NCBI GenBank assembly: GCA_950022655.1
Contig: OX465581.1
Coordinates: 33,203,300 to 33,267,299 of the forward strand
Origin: Alentia gelatinosa
Taxonomy: Eukaryota; Annelida; Polychaeta; Phyllodocida; Polynoidae
DNA: 64,000 nt
Reading direction: 5' to 3'
A program made the translations under genes and the position numbers. Below are positions 37,648-50,000 of the stretch, piece by piece. How positions within the stretch are numbered: position 1 is the first letter of the stretch; each line of letters opens with the position of its first letter. Under the pieces are notes generated by a model. The model searched no databases, was not told the DNA's origin, and saw only the letters and a list, made by a program, of their open reading frames with translations.

Positions 37648-37755
37648 TTGGTCTGTGATCTCGTTTGGAGTGCTTCAGAATATTCACTCGGTATCGCCTC
37701 GTTCATATTACTGCACACTCCAAACTCGATGGCGAATGAGGACACAGACCAAACA
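37648..37755. repeat. Hairpin element with the family apical loop
   Basis: TTGGTCTGTG (37648-37657) pairs with 37743-37752, and GTTTGGAGTG (37663-37672) pairs with 37716-37725. The apex, CACTCGGTATCGCCTCGTTC (37685-37704), is nearly the same as the apex of the copies at 39.9, 40.5, 52.8 and 61.55 kb. Confidence 0.65.
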
Positions 37756-37759
37756 CTCG

Positions 37760-38454
37760 TCAATTTCTTTCTTAATATCCATTGATAACGGTGGGGACTA
37801 TTTCCTTTCTCCATACTGGATCTATCTAATAAAGTACTCTGCGTTTTATTCCAATTTCAAATCTAGGGTTGTGTCTCCGTGTTCTATTCCAATATAAAAT
37901 CTAGATTTGTGTCCTTGTCTCACAAAATATCTTGTAAACAAACTTATATCTGACAATTTGCTTTCAATTTTTCCTGTTATAATTAACAAACATTCCCGTG
38001 AGTTCTATGAGCAATCCACTATTCTTAGTTCGTTTAATGTAGCATAGATTTTTTTAAAATATTTAGTGTATCTTCCATAGCTAAGCGAACATGCTTGAGA
38101 TCTACAGCTACATCCAAGAACAAATACATGCATACCTCGTCGTTGTAAGTTTATTCCGATGAAAATAGATACAATGCTTTGTAATAACAGAAAGCTTGAT
38201 ATCATCTTGGATATTTATAATAGCAGTTTTCTTTTCTTTTCAGATTCTAATATATGATAAATAACTCATTAAAAGACAACGCAAATATAGCATTTGCTTC
38301 ATTCTTAGTTCTTCGATTCAACAATATTTGGATCTTTCCTACATAAACACACAATGTACTGCTGAAAAATATGTGTGTAACATGGACCAATCGACATTCA
38401 CAAACGCATTTATGTACATAAATAAAATGACAATAGAGAAAGCAGGTATCTTAT
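37760..38454. other. Intergenic sequence 3' of RSPH9, nothing recognised
   Basis: AT-rich sequence that probably includes the RSPH9 3' UTR. No clean AATAAA is seen on the minus strand close to the stop; a TATAAA variant overlaps the stop codon. Confidence 0.4.
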
Positions 38455-41400
38455 TTATAGCATGAAAGGAAGGTCCATGTTCTTTTCGCCTGTTCCAACG
38501 TAGATGGAGCCAAAGTTTCTTGTACCAGGGACATGATAGAAGGTGTATCCTAGCCACAGCAGACTCCTCATGATGACCAGGGCACTACCACGTTCAAACT
38601 GCAGGCTCCACGAACCTGGAAACACGATCAAGCACACTAGTGTAAAATATGCCCCGCCTTACGCAATAAGAAAATACAATATGCACAAGAAGTTAGTGGA
38701 GATCCAAAAAGTATATGTTGTTATAATTTTTGCTTTGTCCGATTGTGACACCGCATTTCCTTAACAATTTTATGATTTGGGGACTAAGTACACACAAAGG
38801 TAGATACGATCATCCCTGCTGTATACTGATTATCAGAAGGTATATGCTATAAGATTCTAGTCCAGACAAACAGGTCTACAGATGATTCACTAATAAATAG
38901 CCGACTGAAAACAGGGCCCATATAAATTCATTCACTAGCCATTCAAGAAATGAATACTACAATTACCTTTAGGGATGTCCTCATCACACTGGTCAAGGAA
39001 ATCAATTGCCTTATCAAGATTAGCTTTTTGAAGGAGAGATTTCTCATTCAGCTTTTCTGGGTCACGGAAGTGAAGGTAGGAGCAGAGTTTGGCCGCTTCA
39101 GCAACAGATAGACCTGTAAAGGGAATAATGCATTGTTGGGGCTAAATTAAATCAACAAGCTTAAGTAGTTTATTTTTTGTTGACATGTAAGTCTTCTATA
39201 GAAATAGAAGGTAAATTCCAATCATATTTCTATGTGTGCAAAATAAAATTCCATCAAATATGAATATGTTATCTTGGGTAAATACATTTCCTGAGGTTAG
39301 CCATCATAAAAATCTTTTCTATACACGTGAACAGATCAACAATTACCCTTCTATATTGACACACCACGACTTTCTCTATTGTCAGTGCAGGCAAGACCAA
39401 TTATGTAACGTCGATCAAGTGAATGTCGCATGCTAATATACAAAGCTCATTAGCCACTGCCATACTTTCGTTTTTACGTGGATGAAAGTATATATATACA
39501 TGATAGTTACCCTCAAAGCTCCTGTTGCTGTAAATTTGTCCTGTTGGTGACTTCACATAACTCCCGCGAGGGACAATGCGTGAATCGCGATCAATTTCTG
39601 ATATCACTGATGCTAAACGCTCTTCTTCCTTGATTGTGATCTATGAAAGAAATCAATATATTCATTTATCCCACCCCTGGTACAAGTTTAGCTATAGGAA
39701 TAACATTAGAAAAGAATACTCAACAATCACCCCCGTAAAGTGACAATACTACGCCATGGCCGTGGCATAGTGAATATGAGATGATGTCTAAGTAAAATTT
39801 TGATGATATTTAATGTCATAAAAAGGGGTGAGATAAATTCAGAACCACACTCGAATTGTAAAATACACAAAACTCCACTCTTTTGAATGGGCCAAAATCG
39901 TCACTCGGCTTTGCCTCGATGACGATTACGGCCCATCCAAACTCGTGGAGTATTGTCTATTTATATGATTCTCGATGCAGTTCTGTACAATTATCTCACC
40001 CCTGGTACAAGTTAAGCCATAAAAATAATATTAGGAAAAAATAGTCAATGATCACCCTTGTAAAGTGACAATACTATGCCATGGCATAGTGAATGTGAGT
40101 GAGATGACGTCTTATCTCACCACTGGTACAAGTTCAGCCATAGGAATAACATTAGAAAAATATACATAACTATCACCCTGGTAAAGTGACAATACTACGC
40201 CACGGCCATGCCGTAGTGAACTTGCTATGTATTCTGATTATTCTGAAGTTGTGATGATATTTAATGTCATAGAAAGGGGTAAGGTAGATCCAGAACCGCA
40301 CTTGAATTGAAAATAGACATTAACCAGCAAAGTGACAATACTATGCCACGGCCGTGGCATAGTGAATGTGAGATGACGTCATATGGATTTGCTAAGTATA
40401 TTCTAATTATTCTGATGCTATTTAATGTCATAGATAAGGGTGGGATAAATCCAGAAAAGCACTTGAATCATAAAATACACAATATTCCACTTGTTTGGAT
40501 GTGCCATAATCGTCATTTGGCTTTGCCTCGATGACGATTGGGGCCCAACCAAACTTGTGGCGTATTGTGTATTTTTGCGATTCTTGATGCAGTCCTATAT
40601 AAGTATTTGTTATAAATTGATACACAATATATGACAAATCTAGATTTATGAATTCACAAATATACATGTTCAGGTATATTCAAAAAGTCATTACCTCTCA
40701 CAATTTCCCTCTTTTATTAATGATTTTTATATTACATTTTGGGAACTTGGAAAGAATTTTATGTGCTAAATTGAGCATGCGAAAACAGAGAATATAATGT
40801 AACGTTAAAGACAAACCGTTTCTTCTTCTTCAGTGACTTCATCACCTTCGCCGACCTTTTTTATTTCTGTGTGTTCAAAATCATATGATGGGTCGCCAGT
40901 GAACCGTCCTTTGGCGAGTTTTGCTTGTTGCATCATGGCTTCTGTTGCTGGAGGAAGCAGTCCCCAGTGAACGCAGTCCTTGCTGAAAAACGAAAAGTAA
41001 AAACTTAAGTTATATTTGTTATATTTTTTCTGTCAACTCAAGAGACCAAAGCTTAAGTCCTATCCTTGAATGAAACGTTTAATCGGAATGTATTATATAT
41101 CCATCGTCCCTATCCATACAATAAGCTGCAAGATATATATTGTGTTGATTGCAATTCATAGAGACTGGATGAATACTGGATGCTACACTCTGTAGCCAGC
41201 ACGCTTTGGACACTACGCTTCGTAAATTGGACGCTACACTTAGATTTCGGGAGGTGACATTCTTCGCACTTGCGGGGAACAGCGTAACAACCAATGACAA
41301 ATAATCATATGTTGCCTATTGTGAATCAAAATATAATCTCCCCAACTGATTCTCGCACACCTTTAGCTATCTATTGATGTTTATTCGAAGCTCCTACATC

Positions 41401-42364
41401 AATTATTGACAAAGTTCTGGCATAAATTAAAAAAAAAAAAGCGTCTGATGTTTATATGTAGTTCCTAGTCAATTATTGACAAAGTTCTGACATACTTTTT
41501 TTTTAAAAAGTCACCCGCTGAAAACCGAGGCGTAGTGGCCACAAAGCGTAACATCCAGATAATGAGATATTGACTGGATCTAGATCTAGTGCAGAGTAAC
41601 CAGTGCAGTTTAGTGTTTGGCAAATACAACGCGAAATTAGAGTGCCATAACGTTGTCAAGCGTCTCTAATGAAAATACCGCTTGAATACCAAACACAATT
41701 TTGTTATTAGATCGAATTCATAATTGTCCTAGATATAGTGCAAGCGCAGTTATGAATGTCTAGCCTAGTGCATTATCAGGTTCCCATTTTCATGATCTGC
41801 CTCACTACCAAACATCACATAGATCTAGAAACTATAAGTATGAGTGCGTTAGAGCGTGGACATAGCATTCACACTATATTTGGGTATTAGCACATCACAT
41901 AGACTGTTCCAAGAATCTATACAATACATTCTATAGCTATAAATCTAGCATAAACCACAAAATAAACTTAACAACCGGCCTATTTTGAAATAACATCCAA
42001 GTTCCATGCATGCTGGACCGGGATTGCCTTGGTGAGACAGGGCTCTCCAAATTCCAATCCAAATGTATTTATGAATATAAATCAAGGTTTCTCTAAATTA
42101 CATGGAATAGGATAATTAAAGGCACCCGCACACCTACCTGTATAGGGTCTTTTTGTCGCCAAGTTCATCTTTACCAACACCTTGAGCAATGAAATAGTCC
42201 TCCTTCACACCGAGAATCTTGCCCCACAAATAGACTTTGCAGAATTTGTAGTTGTTCTTTAGAATGCAAAGAGATGTCTGAAGAGCTGCCTTTTGTTCAG
42301 GACTTAAGACAACACCACTGCTACCAACATAATCAACCGAAAGTTGCAAAGTCTCCGAATCCAT
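38455..42364 (-). CDS. RSPH9: Radial spoke head protein 9, 5 exons, complete
   Basis: Exons 5' to 3': 42138-42364, 40817-40982, 39511-39640, 38967-39113, 38455-38615. The product is 276 aa, exactly the length of human RSPH9. The protein is part of the radial spoke head, the T-shaped complex linking outer doublets to the central pair in motile axonemes. Recognisable family text includes SPEQKAALQTSL and VYLWGKILGVKEDYFIAQG in exon 1, LLPPATEAM and GRFTGDPSYDFEHTE in exon 2, IVPRGSYVKSP in exon 3, and the almost invariant C-terminus YVGTGEKNMDLPFML. The start is the ATG of MDSETLQLS. The frame extends 25 codons upstream to another ATG, but the family start matches the downstream one. Intron 2 carries a palindromic repeat array. 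Confidence 0.95.
39660..40610. repeat. Palindrome-rich array in RSPH9 intron 2
   Basis: Two long foldback units (39825-40002 and about 40433-40610) alternate with copies of a unit holding AAAGTGACAATACTA and a palindrome. The first foldback has arms of about 80-90 bp starting GGGGTGAGATAA and ending TTATCTCACCCC. Its apex, TCACTCGGCTTTGCCTCGAT, lies near 39911. Perfect palindromes are at 40340-40363 (24 bp) and about 40075-40092 (18 bp), with imperfect ones near 39750 and 40197. Confidence 0.75.
41170..41565 (+). repeat. Modular MITE copy E in RSPH9 intron 1
   Basis: It begins with GAATACTGGATGCTACACT and GGACACTACGCTTCGTAAATT units, contains the shared core (41260-41430) and ends with GAAAACCGAGGCGTAGTGG and a CCAGAT end. 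A stretch containing TCAATTATTGACAAAGTTCT is present twice (about 41398 and 41470), showing an internal duplication. Confidence 0.65.
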
Positions 42365-42620
42365 TTTGAAAATGTTTCTCTTCAGCTTATACAAACGACG
42401 GCAATGAGAGGAACGGGTAGATGTGTGGATGTGTGCCACTTCTTGCTTCCCGTTTGTTTATGTAGGAAATAGGTCGTTGTTAAGGCCTATACGCACGCGC
42501 GGTGTCTAAGATAGTAATTCCGTTTCCGGTTGTACCGCGTAAGCCGTCTGCTACCGTGTTATCACAGTTCTGCCGAAACAACAATCATTTGCAATCATTC
42601 CATTCAGTTGTCACAACATA
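42365..42620. promoter_or_regulatory. Bidirectional promoter of RSPH9 and NUDT22
   Basis: A 256-bp interval lies between divergent start codons. It contains a GC-richer stretch (ACGCACGCGCGG near 42491) and an ETS-type core TTCCGG at 42524-42529. No TATA box is evident. It must serve a ciliary gene and a metabolic gene at once. Confidence 0.55.
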
Positions 42621-45600
42621 ATGATGGATCCTGACATCACACTTATGTACACAGTACCCAAAGGAAAGCCAATACCAAGAGATAAGCTTCATGTGGTGCT
42701 TTCTGGTGATTTTAACAGAAAAAAACTACCAGCACCTCACGAAAACCATGTTTCACAGATCTGGGATCTACGTGTCAAAATGAATCCAAAATTGTACAAT
42801 GGCACGAAATTTAGGATAGATTCTGTCAGTTCCAGTGATGACGATGCTGGTGTTACATTCAATCTCGGAATAACAGACTACAAAGACTTTATAGGTACAA
42901 ATTGGTCACCAGATGCGAAGAAATACAGAAGTTATGGACAACGGGATCATGACAATTCACAAGCGTATTTGTCGGATGCGCTTGGAGTAGGTTCACTTGT
43001 GAGGACTGCAGATCAACAAGTCATCCTAATTCGACGGAGTGAGCACTGTGGAGAAGCTGTCGGATTATTAGATATCCCTGGGGGCCATCCAGAACCCAAA
43101 GTATGTACATGACTATCAGCTTTGTATCAGTTAAAGTCATATGTGGAACACGTTTTAAATATATTCAGGAACTTCAAGTTCAATTCAGAAAGACTCTACA
43201 CTAGTACTCGATCTACTAATACTATCATCGAGACTAAATTCTAGACGATATTAGATTTATAATATAGTGTAATATTCACAGTGCACTCTTGGCATTTAAC
43301 ATATTTTCTATTTGTATTGCATGGCTTACTGATTTATCAATATTAGATTTTATTGTTATATTTCCCTATATGTACAAGTGCTTGGGCCTGATTGGGCACC
43401 AATCAAAGTAACAGAGTCAAAGTACCACCTAAATCAAAGTCATAGTGCCACTCTGTGGGGGTATCTGGATGCCCTGCTTCGTAGCCAGCACGCCTCGGTT
43501 TTCAGCAGGTGACAGACAGACTACGCTTTAAAAAAAAACCTTTTGTCAGAACTTTGTCAATAATTGACGTAGGAACTTCAAAGAAATCTCAATAGATAGG
43601 TAAAGATGTGTGAAAAACAGTTGGTATTTAAGTTTATATTTTGATTCACGGTAGGCAACATTTGATTATTTGTCGTTGATTGCTATGTGGTTTGCTGCAA
43701 GTGCGAGAATGTCACCTACCGAAAACGAAGCGTGGCGTCCAATTTACAAGCCGGGGCATCCAAAGCATGTTGGCTACTGAGCGTGGCGTCCAGTATTCTC
43801 TGTGTAGGTTGATGTGTACAGTTTTCAGACTTTTCCAGTCTGACTGATTATCACAAGCATATTGAAACCGATTTTCATAAAAAAAAAAACTGTGAAGGTC
43901 CATATGCCTTTAATCGAGCATATAAATACCATTGAGACACTGATAGGCATTTCAGTCATACTTCTACACTTTTATGTCAGTAGCTGACTACTCTTTGCTC
44001 CTTGTTCAAAGTTGTTGTCTATGGTATCAGATTCTAATGCAAAAACACTTCATCAACTATGACTAATTTAGATAACGTTCTGCCAAATTGAGTAGAATAC
44101 TGATTACTATAGTAGTAATACCGCAGACTTGGATGAACCTGCACTTTTCAAGTTATATTGATCAAAACAGCTGGCAGCTGCATGCATGATATCGACATCT
44201 TCTGTGGCCGACAACCAGACGCTTGCTTCACTCAAAATAACACAGATTTATAAATTGCAAATTTAACTACCACTTGACGTTTACAGTAATTATACACATT
44301 CATATCAATGATGGACTACTCTTTGCTCCTTGTTGTCTATGGTATCAAAGTCTACTGCAAAAACACTTCATCAAGTATGACTAATTTAGATAACATTCTG
44401 CCAAATTGAGTAGAATACTGATTACTATACTAGTTACTTCTTCATAGATGGACTCGACTGCATACTGGCTTACTGACTCGGCTGTGTACATGCTTAAAGG
44501 CCTGTTCGACCGCAAAAACGGGAATATGACGCCGTTACAACGTCATCTGGCGATCATTTGGCAACTATTTGGTATCAGGAAGGTGTGCATATTTGCACAA
44601 ATATATAAAAAAATTGTACAGTTGACGGCTAACAAAATCTATTTAAGATCTTGCCGGGTGACTTCCAGGGGTTTCCCAATGGGCTTCCACGGCACTAGCC
44701 GTTGCCCTCCCTCTTTGTGACCGACCAGTCTATGGCTGGCACATGATGGTAATCAGTGAAGTGGAGCTGGCCCACCCAGTTGATGGCCGGCATTGAGCTG
44801 TCAAATTTTGTAATAGAATGAAATCCCCTGCCACTGGATGATGCTATATGGGGCAGCTTCACTAAACCCAGAGCTACCCAGGTGACAGCCGTTGACTGTA
44901 CAACCGCCGTGTGAGCCCATAAATGTGCCCGGTGGAACATACCCTTTAGGATGCCCCAAAGCAATATGTCATTCAAGTAATACAAATGTTTATTTCCAGG
45001 AATTGGTTGGAAAGCTTGAAGCCCAAGATATCGACCTTGGAAGCATATCAACTGAAGATGTAGTACACGAGATATTCAATTCGACACTCCAGGAAATCTG
45101 TGATGAAGTAAACATCCCACGATCAACGCTAACAGACCCCGTACTGCTTGGTGTGGCTCGAAATACTACAAGCGCAGGGAGACCAAGCTCAGAGTACCTC
45201 GTCGAGTGAGTAAATAATTAACATAAAGAGATGTCGTTTTCTGAAAGAGGAGAACAGTCGTGGTAATATAACAAAAACAGATTATTGTATAACAAAATAT
45301 TACACATTTTCTGAGTATTTACTTTGTAAGTCACCAAATTTATTAATACATTTTATTTAAGGGGCTGCTTATCCAGCTAGGCATTCTGCAGGCATGTAAG
45401 TAGCCCTCCTGCCGGTGGTTTCCACTGGTGCTGGGCAACCAGCCGGCTGGAAATGTGCAAATTCTCAGAGCTCTTCCACCAACCACAATATTCTAGCCAG
45501 CCGATGTGATGCTACCAGTGTGCCTGTCTTGGACATTGGCTGCACTAATATCAGGCTAAAATCATGACAAAAGTTTCAATAATGTTCAAACTTTCGGCCT

Positions 45601-46339
45601 CTGCCCGCGGGTTTGCTGTTCATGGGTGTCGCCTTTTTATGTTGACGGTCTCTGTTGAGGTATGGGTGGGGGGAGGACAACGCAGATGCCATACTCACAT
45701 CTATCCTACTGGCCGGCTGTGTATTCCAGCCAGCAATAGCTATTTAATCAGCTTTTGCCATAGATCCTTTCCTGGTGGCACTGAATGATTTGATGTGGCG
45801 GCTCGTTGGAGGAGCAAGGTTTTTGCTGGCTGCTGCTTTTCAGGCTGCTGGGGGCACCGCTGGGGGCCTCATCTATGCTCTTCCACTGAGCTGGTCATCT
45901 CCTGCAACACGAAAAACTTGCTGGTGATCCCTATATGGCCCCCAGCCAGGGATAGTGCCTGGTTGGTGAAACAGCACCTTTAATGTTATTTTCCCTAGAA
46001 ATTGAGCTATTCCAAATTGCTAACATCGTATCCTCATGTAAACCTTATTTTTTATAATGGGTACATGAAATCTTATTATTGAAAAGCCATTGTACATGTG
46101 CCTAAAACTTACCTTCCAGATGCAGTCTTACTGCTGAGGACGTCAAGAAGCTGTATCATGAAGGCAACCAGGCGGAGGCAGACGAATCAACATCGTTACT
46201 TACCCTGCCGGTTAAAGAAGTCCTCAATCTACAAGAGAACAACGATATCTGGAAAGAACTTGCACCGTCTGCCAAAGGATGCATCACACTCTTCCAGCTC
46301 ACAATGCAAGACACCATAGAGGAGGTAGCTCAGGGATAA
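42621..46339 (+). CDS. NUDT22: NUDT22, UDP-glucose/UDP-galactose diphosphatase of the Nudix family, 3 exons, complete
   Basis: Exons: 42621-43100, 45000-45205, 46120-46339; product 301 aa (human 303). NUDT22 cleaves UDP-glucose and UDP-galactose to UMP and hexose-1-phosphate. Landmarks are IWDLRVKMNPKLYNGTKFR (about 49-67), DYKDFIGTNWS, and AYLSDALGVGSLVRTADQ. The Nudix region follows: GGHPEP at 154-159, then after an insertion STLQEICDEVNIP at 188-200. This replaces the classical REUXEE with QEICDE, as in other NUDT22 proteins. LAPSAKGCITLF lies near the C-terminus. The long first exon covers the first 160 residues. Of two adjacent ATGs the first is used here; MDPDITL at the second matches the family start equally well. 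Confidence 0.93.
43455..43800 (-). repeat. Modular MITE copy F in NUDT22 intron 1
   Basis: Inverted relative to copies C-E. It starts TATCTGGATGCCC with GCTTCGTAGCCAGCACGCC and ends GAAGCGTGGCGTCCA, then GAGCGTGGCGTCCAGTATTC. The core in between reads as the reverse complement of the copy at 41.3 kb. Confidence 0.65.
43978..44432 (+). repeat. Direct duplication of about 130 bp in NUDT22 intron 1
   Basis: Segments 43978-44116 and 44307-44432 share ACTACTCTTTGCTCCTTGTT, CTATGGTATCA, AAAAACACTTCATCAA and AATTGAGTAGAATACTGATT. A small deletion and a few substitutions separate them. The second copy lacks about a dozen bases present in the first. Confidence 0.75.
44640..44990. repeat. GC-richer unidentified block, NUDT22 intron 1
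   Basis: Rich in CCAG/CTGG and GCCGG text, unlike the AT-rich remainder of the intron. It shares that style with 45.36-45.98 kb. There is no reading frame of note. Confidence 0.35.
45360..45985. repeat. GC-richer unidentified block, NUDT22 intron 2
   Basis: It contains many CCAGC/GCTGG and GCCGGCTG motifs in both orientations, so it can form many short stems. The 74- and 62-aa frames crossing it are low in information and I do not recognise them. Confidence 0.35.
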
Positions 46340-47000
46340 ATTCTCCTCCTTTGGGGTTGATATCACGATACTGACTGCCCCCACCATGCGTGTACGTCAC
46401 TATTGTATCACATGCGGATGATTTCGGATTTTGTTGTTCTAAAATGCCCAACAGTGCCAGTAGATACAGGTGATAAACGCGAGTCATGGGAATCTGCAGG
46501 ATGCTTAGATTTGCACGTTTATCTGAGATGATATATATGTCAGGGCTAACTATCTATGTTCTAACTATGCACTAAACTTAGAAGCAGCAATGATCTCAGT
46601 GATACAGAACATCCAGGTATAAAAGAAATGCATATCAATAACTTTGGGCCAGTCATGCAATAATGCAAATTGATTAAGGTGTATCACACTATGGGTATCT
46701 TTGGGGTTTCTATTCGCTGTGTGAGAACTATCAACTTTTCTCAATGATCAGGTATTTCGAAATACTCGTTTAGTCTTGAATTATACTTTCAAAAATCTTG
46801 AAAGCCTTCCTACACATCTACCTCTGTTCAAGATAATGATTTTATTAGTAAACACATTCTCTTAATGTCCAGACCAGTAGATATTTTGTTCGAGACGAAT
46901 ATGATGATTTATACGAATACTGATTGTTTTTTAAAAATTTAGTTTTGTGTATTTTAAAACACGTACCGTAGGGCTCGTTAGATCTGCAATAAAATGAATA
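46340..47000 (+). terminator. NUDT22 3' flank with candidate polyadenylation signal
   Basis: The first AATAAA after the stop codon is at 46988-46993, implying a 3' UTR of about 650 bases. No earlier canonical signal was noticed. Confidence 0.35.
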
Positions 47001-50000
47001 ACACGTGATTGGAAATTTGAACGAGAACTACATGTGCACATTGAACATGTGGCGGTAGAATACAATACACATTTTCAGGGTTTCGAAACAGGGCATTCGA
47101 TATTATAGATTCTTGTTATTAGTAAAAATTAATTTTATGCCCAGATAGAAGTAACTAGGTTTCCCTTATACATTTGCTATATTCATTGAATGTAAAGTCC
47201 TGGCATGTCTTATCATTTGCACTGAAAATAGTGGCCCTTGCATATTAGGTCGAAGAGCAATCATATACATGTATATAATTGAATAGTCTGAAGCATTTAT
47301 TTATAGGTACTGCTATTTGGTGTGTTGATGTTCTTGACGATTAATGGTAGATTACGTTGGATTGATGTATGAAGGATAGGGCGCTGGTCGTGCGTAGATG
47401 TGGAAGTATTTGTGGTCGAGGAATTCTAACGGTACCACTTCACCATTGAAACTTCTTGACAGTGTGTGCTGTGAATAATGAATTAGTAGGCTTTGGTGCT
47501 TTTTATAGACTTCCATTCCAACAGGTGATATGAGGTGGCCATAGCGGCGGTTTACACTTTTATTGTTCTGTTGTTTCGCCAATTATTGGCGGGTACTTTT
47601 TTCCACTGAGTTGTTTTCACTTTAGGTGTCCTATAGACTCCAGTCATATGTAGATGTTAATTGCCATGCAGGTGAGGAACCATAGGTCATACAAAAACTT
47701 TAGTAATCAAACTACTGTGGTTATGATTCTGTTCCTATATTGTATTTTCTAGTTTAAGAGCAAACATGACAATCCAGACTCATTCTAATGGAAACTGGAT
47801 TTAAAAAAAATAATATTTTGCCTTAAATCGCAAAGGACAAGCTTTTAGGCTTATTGTTAGAGTCTAGCGTATTAAAAATCTAGTTCACCAGCTTCCAAAC
47901 AAGCTCCATCAGTTATTGTACAACTATAGAGTAGTAGGCCGACGAGGTGTTAGAACACATTCCCGGTGGAAGAGGACAGTGGTCCGCGAGGTGTGATATA
48001 CTTGTATACTTCTATTTTTTCATTTATTTACATGATATCTAAATTATGAAATGGGTTTATAAGGTAAAGCTAAACGGACACGGAGAGTCGAAATCTCGTT
48101 GTCATTGAACGTGCATTGTATCGTTATAAAGGGCAAAGTACGATGTATATGGTATAACGAAAATAATTGTGCTGTAAGTTATGGGGCCATTTCTGATTTT
48201 ATTGTAGAGGGCCATCCTCTGAGTATTGTGGCCAGGCCATCTCAAAAACAAATTGTAATTGCACAAAAGAGTTTTGGTCATTAGTTATATTTATGTTTGA
48301 TATTGATTTCAGGAAATTGTCATTAAAGACAAATCAGTATTGTACTGTAATAATGAACAGCACAAATCTATGAGATTCCAGTGGTTCCTCTACAGATCCT
48401 CATATAATGCACACCATCTGAAATAATTGTTGTGCACCAAAACCAAGCGGCATTTACCATGCCGTCACTGCTAATGAGTATGCTGTAGACTAAAAATTGA
48501 ATTTAAGAGGATTAGGCTTTAGCCTTTTGCATGCAACCCTTACAAGAAAGGTAAACTCTATATAATCCTAAAAAGTAAGAGCGGTAGTCACCAAGTTCAA
48601 AACGAGTATCGATTTCATCATGATTAAGCCATGTAGTTATGTCCCGATATCAAATATCAACATGTAACTTATGGAGTAATTTATATATATGCATTTATAA
48701 TATATCAAATATGCCTTTTTTAGTCAACAATATATCTGACCATTCCTCTAATATATGAACTCCATTAAGTTGTTGGATTACATCAAAGGCCTTTGTATTC
48801 AGCCTGAAACAAAACAAGGCTGTCAAGACCGATTTATGACATTCATCTGGCGCTTAATTGAATTAACTACATTCTCATCTATAATCTAAATTTTCAAAAC
48901 AATATGTAGGGCAACTACAAATGTATTTCACAATGATAATCATTCGTGTCAGTTGCTAAGTCACTGTACGATTCGGTGCATATGGCTTTGATGTGCATTT
49001 ATTTGTTGAAAAGTATTCATTTCACTACAGCTCTGAAGCGTAGATCTCATTGCCGCCTATATTTTGACAGCCATTTATGCATGTTTTAACAAATTTAGTG
49101 TCATAGGGTGTGACGGTCTTATAGGACTGCACTAATGCAGAACGTTTATGTTCCTTTTTTCAGATTACTGCTGTTACAGAGTATAATGTATGTCTTTACA
49201 CATCTTCCTTGTAGCTGGAAATAAATTGTGAGAACTGAGCTTTGGCTTTCAAGCATTTCTGTGGGTTGGGAATACATTTGGAGATCTACGATAGAAGTTG
49301 CACATATGGAGGAAAAAGGTGTTTAGTTGATCAAAAACCTTTAGTACCATATGAACACTCGCAGCGCGTTTTGCTAATGCGACCATCTGCTGTTCTCGGT
49401 CCAAGTGATTATGGAGATAAGCAGTGTACCAAGCAATATTCTTATATCGATTTCATTTTAAATTGGCAAATAACGTGGCAGTTATAACATTCTCGTGGTC
49501 ATGTAATGTTTACAAAAAATGGAGCAAATTCGATAGCTAACCAAATTACGCTATACCGATTCAATTTCAGACAACTTTTCAATAAAAAATGAATATCTTG
49601 ATGCATCGAGGTGCCATGGGTTTATTTTGGAATTCAGCCTAAAAAACACCATATAACGAAATGACATATTACAATGACTTCTAGACTTTTACTGCATTAT
49701 TCTTGCTCTTATGACATGTCCATGCTAAATGCAGGCGTCCAAACATGTTTTTAGTTTTAATTAAGATGTTATCCCGTTGAATTGTTTATCCTATTTTCAA
49801 GCACATTTCATGTGAATAAATTTCAGTGTATATGCTTTGTAGTGATGATCATGGGCTTGGCACATTTGAACTTGTCCGCCGTTATCGGTACAGTCATAGC
49901 ACGTCTCCATATATTTTACTAGGATCTAAAAACTCGGCTAACGGACAAAGTTAAAGACAGAGGAGCTAAACAAGGATCTGTCAGGATTTGATGGTAAAGT

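Noticed and set aside
42365..42620. X-box for RSPH9
   Set aside because: Only weak matches were found (for example GTTGTCACAAC at 42608, wrong spacing). Not claimed.
48099..49487. Short plus-strand frames in the NUDT22-COQ8A gap
   Set aside because: 61 and 81 codons, unrecognised, with no nearby splice or polyadenylation support.
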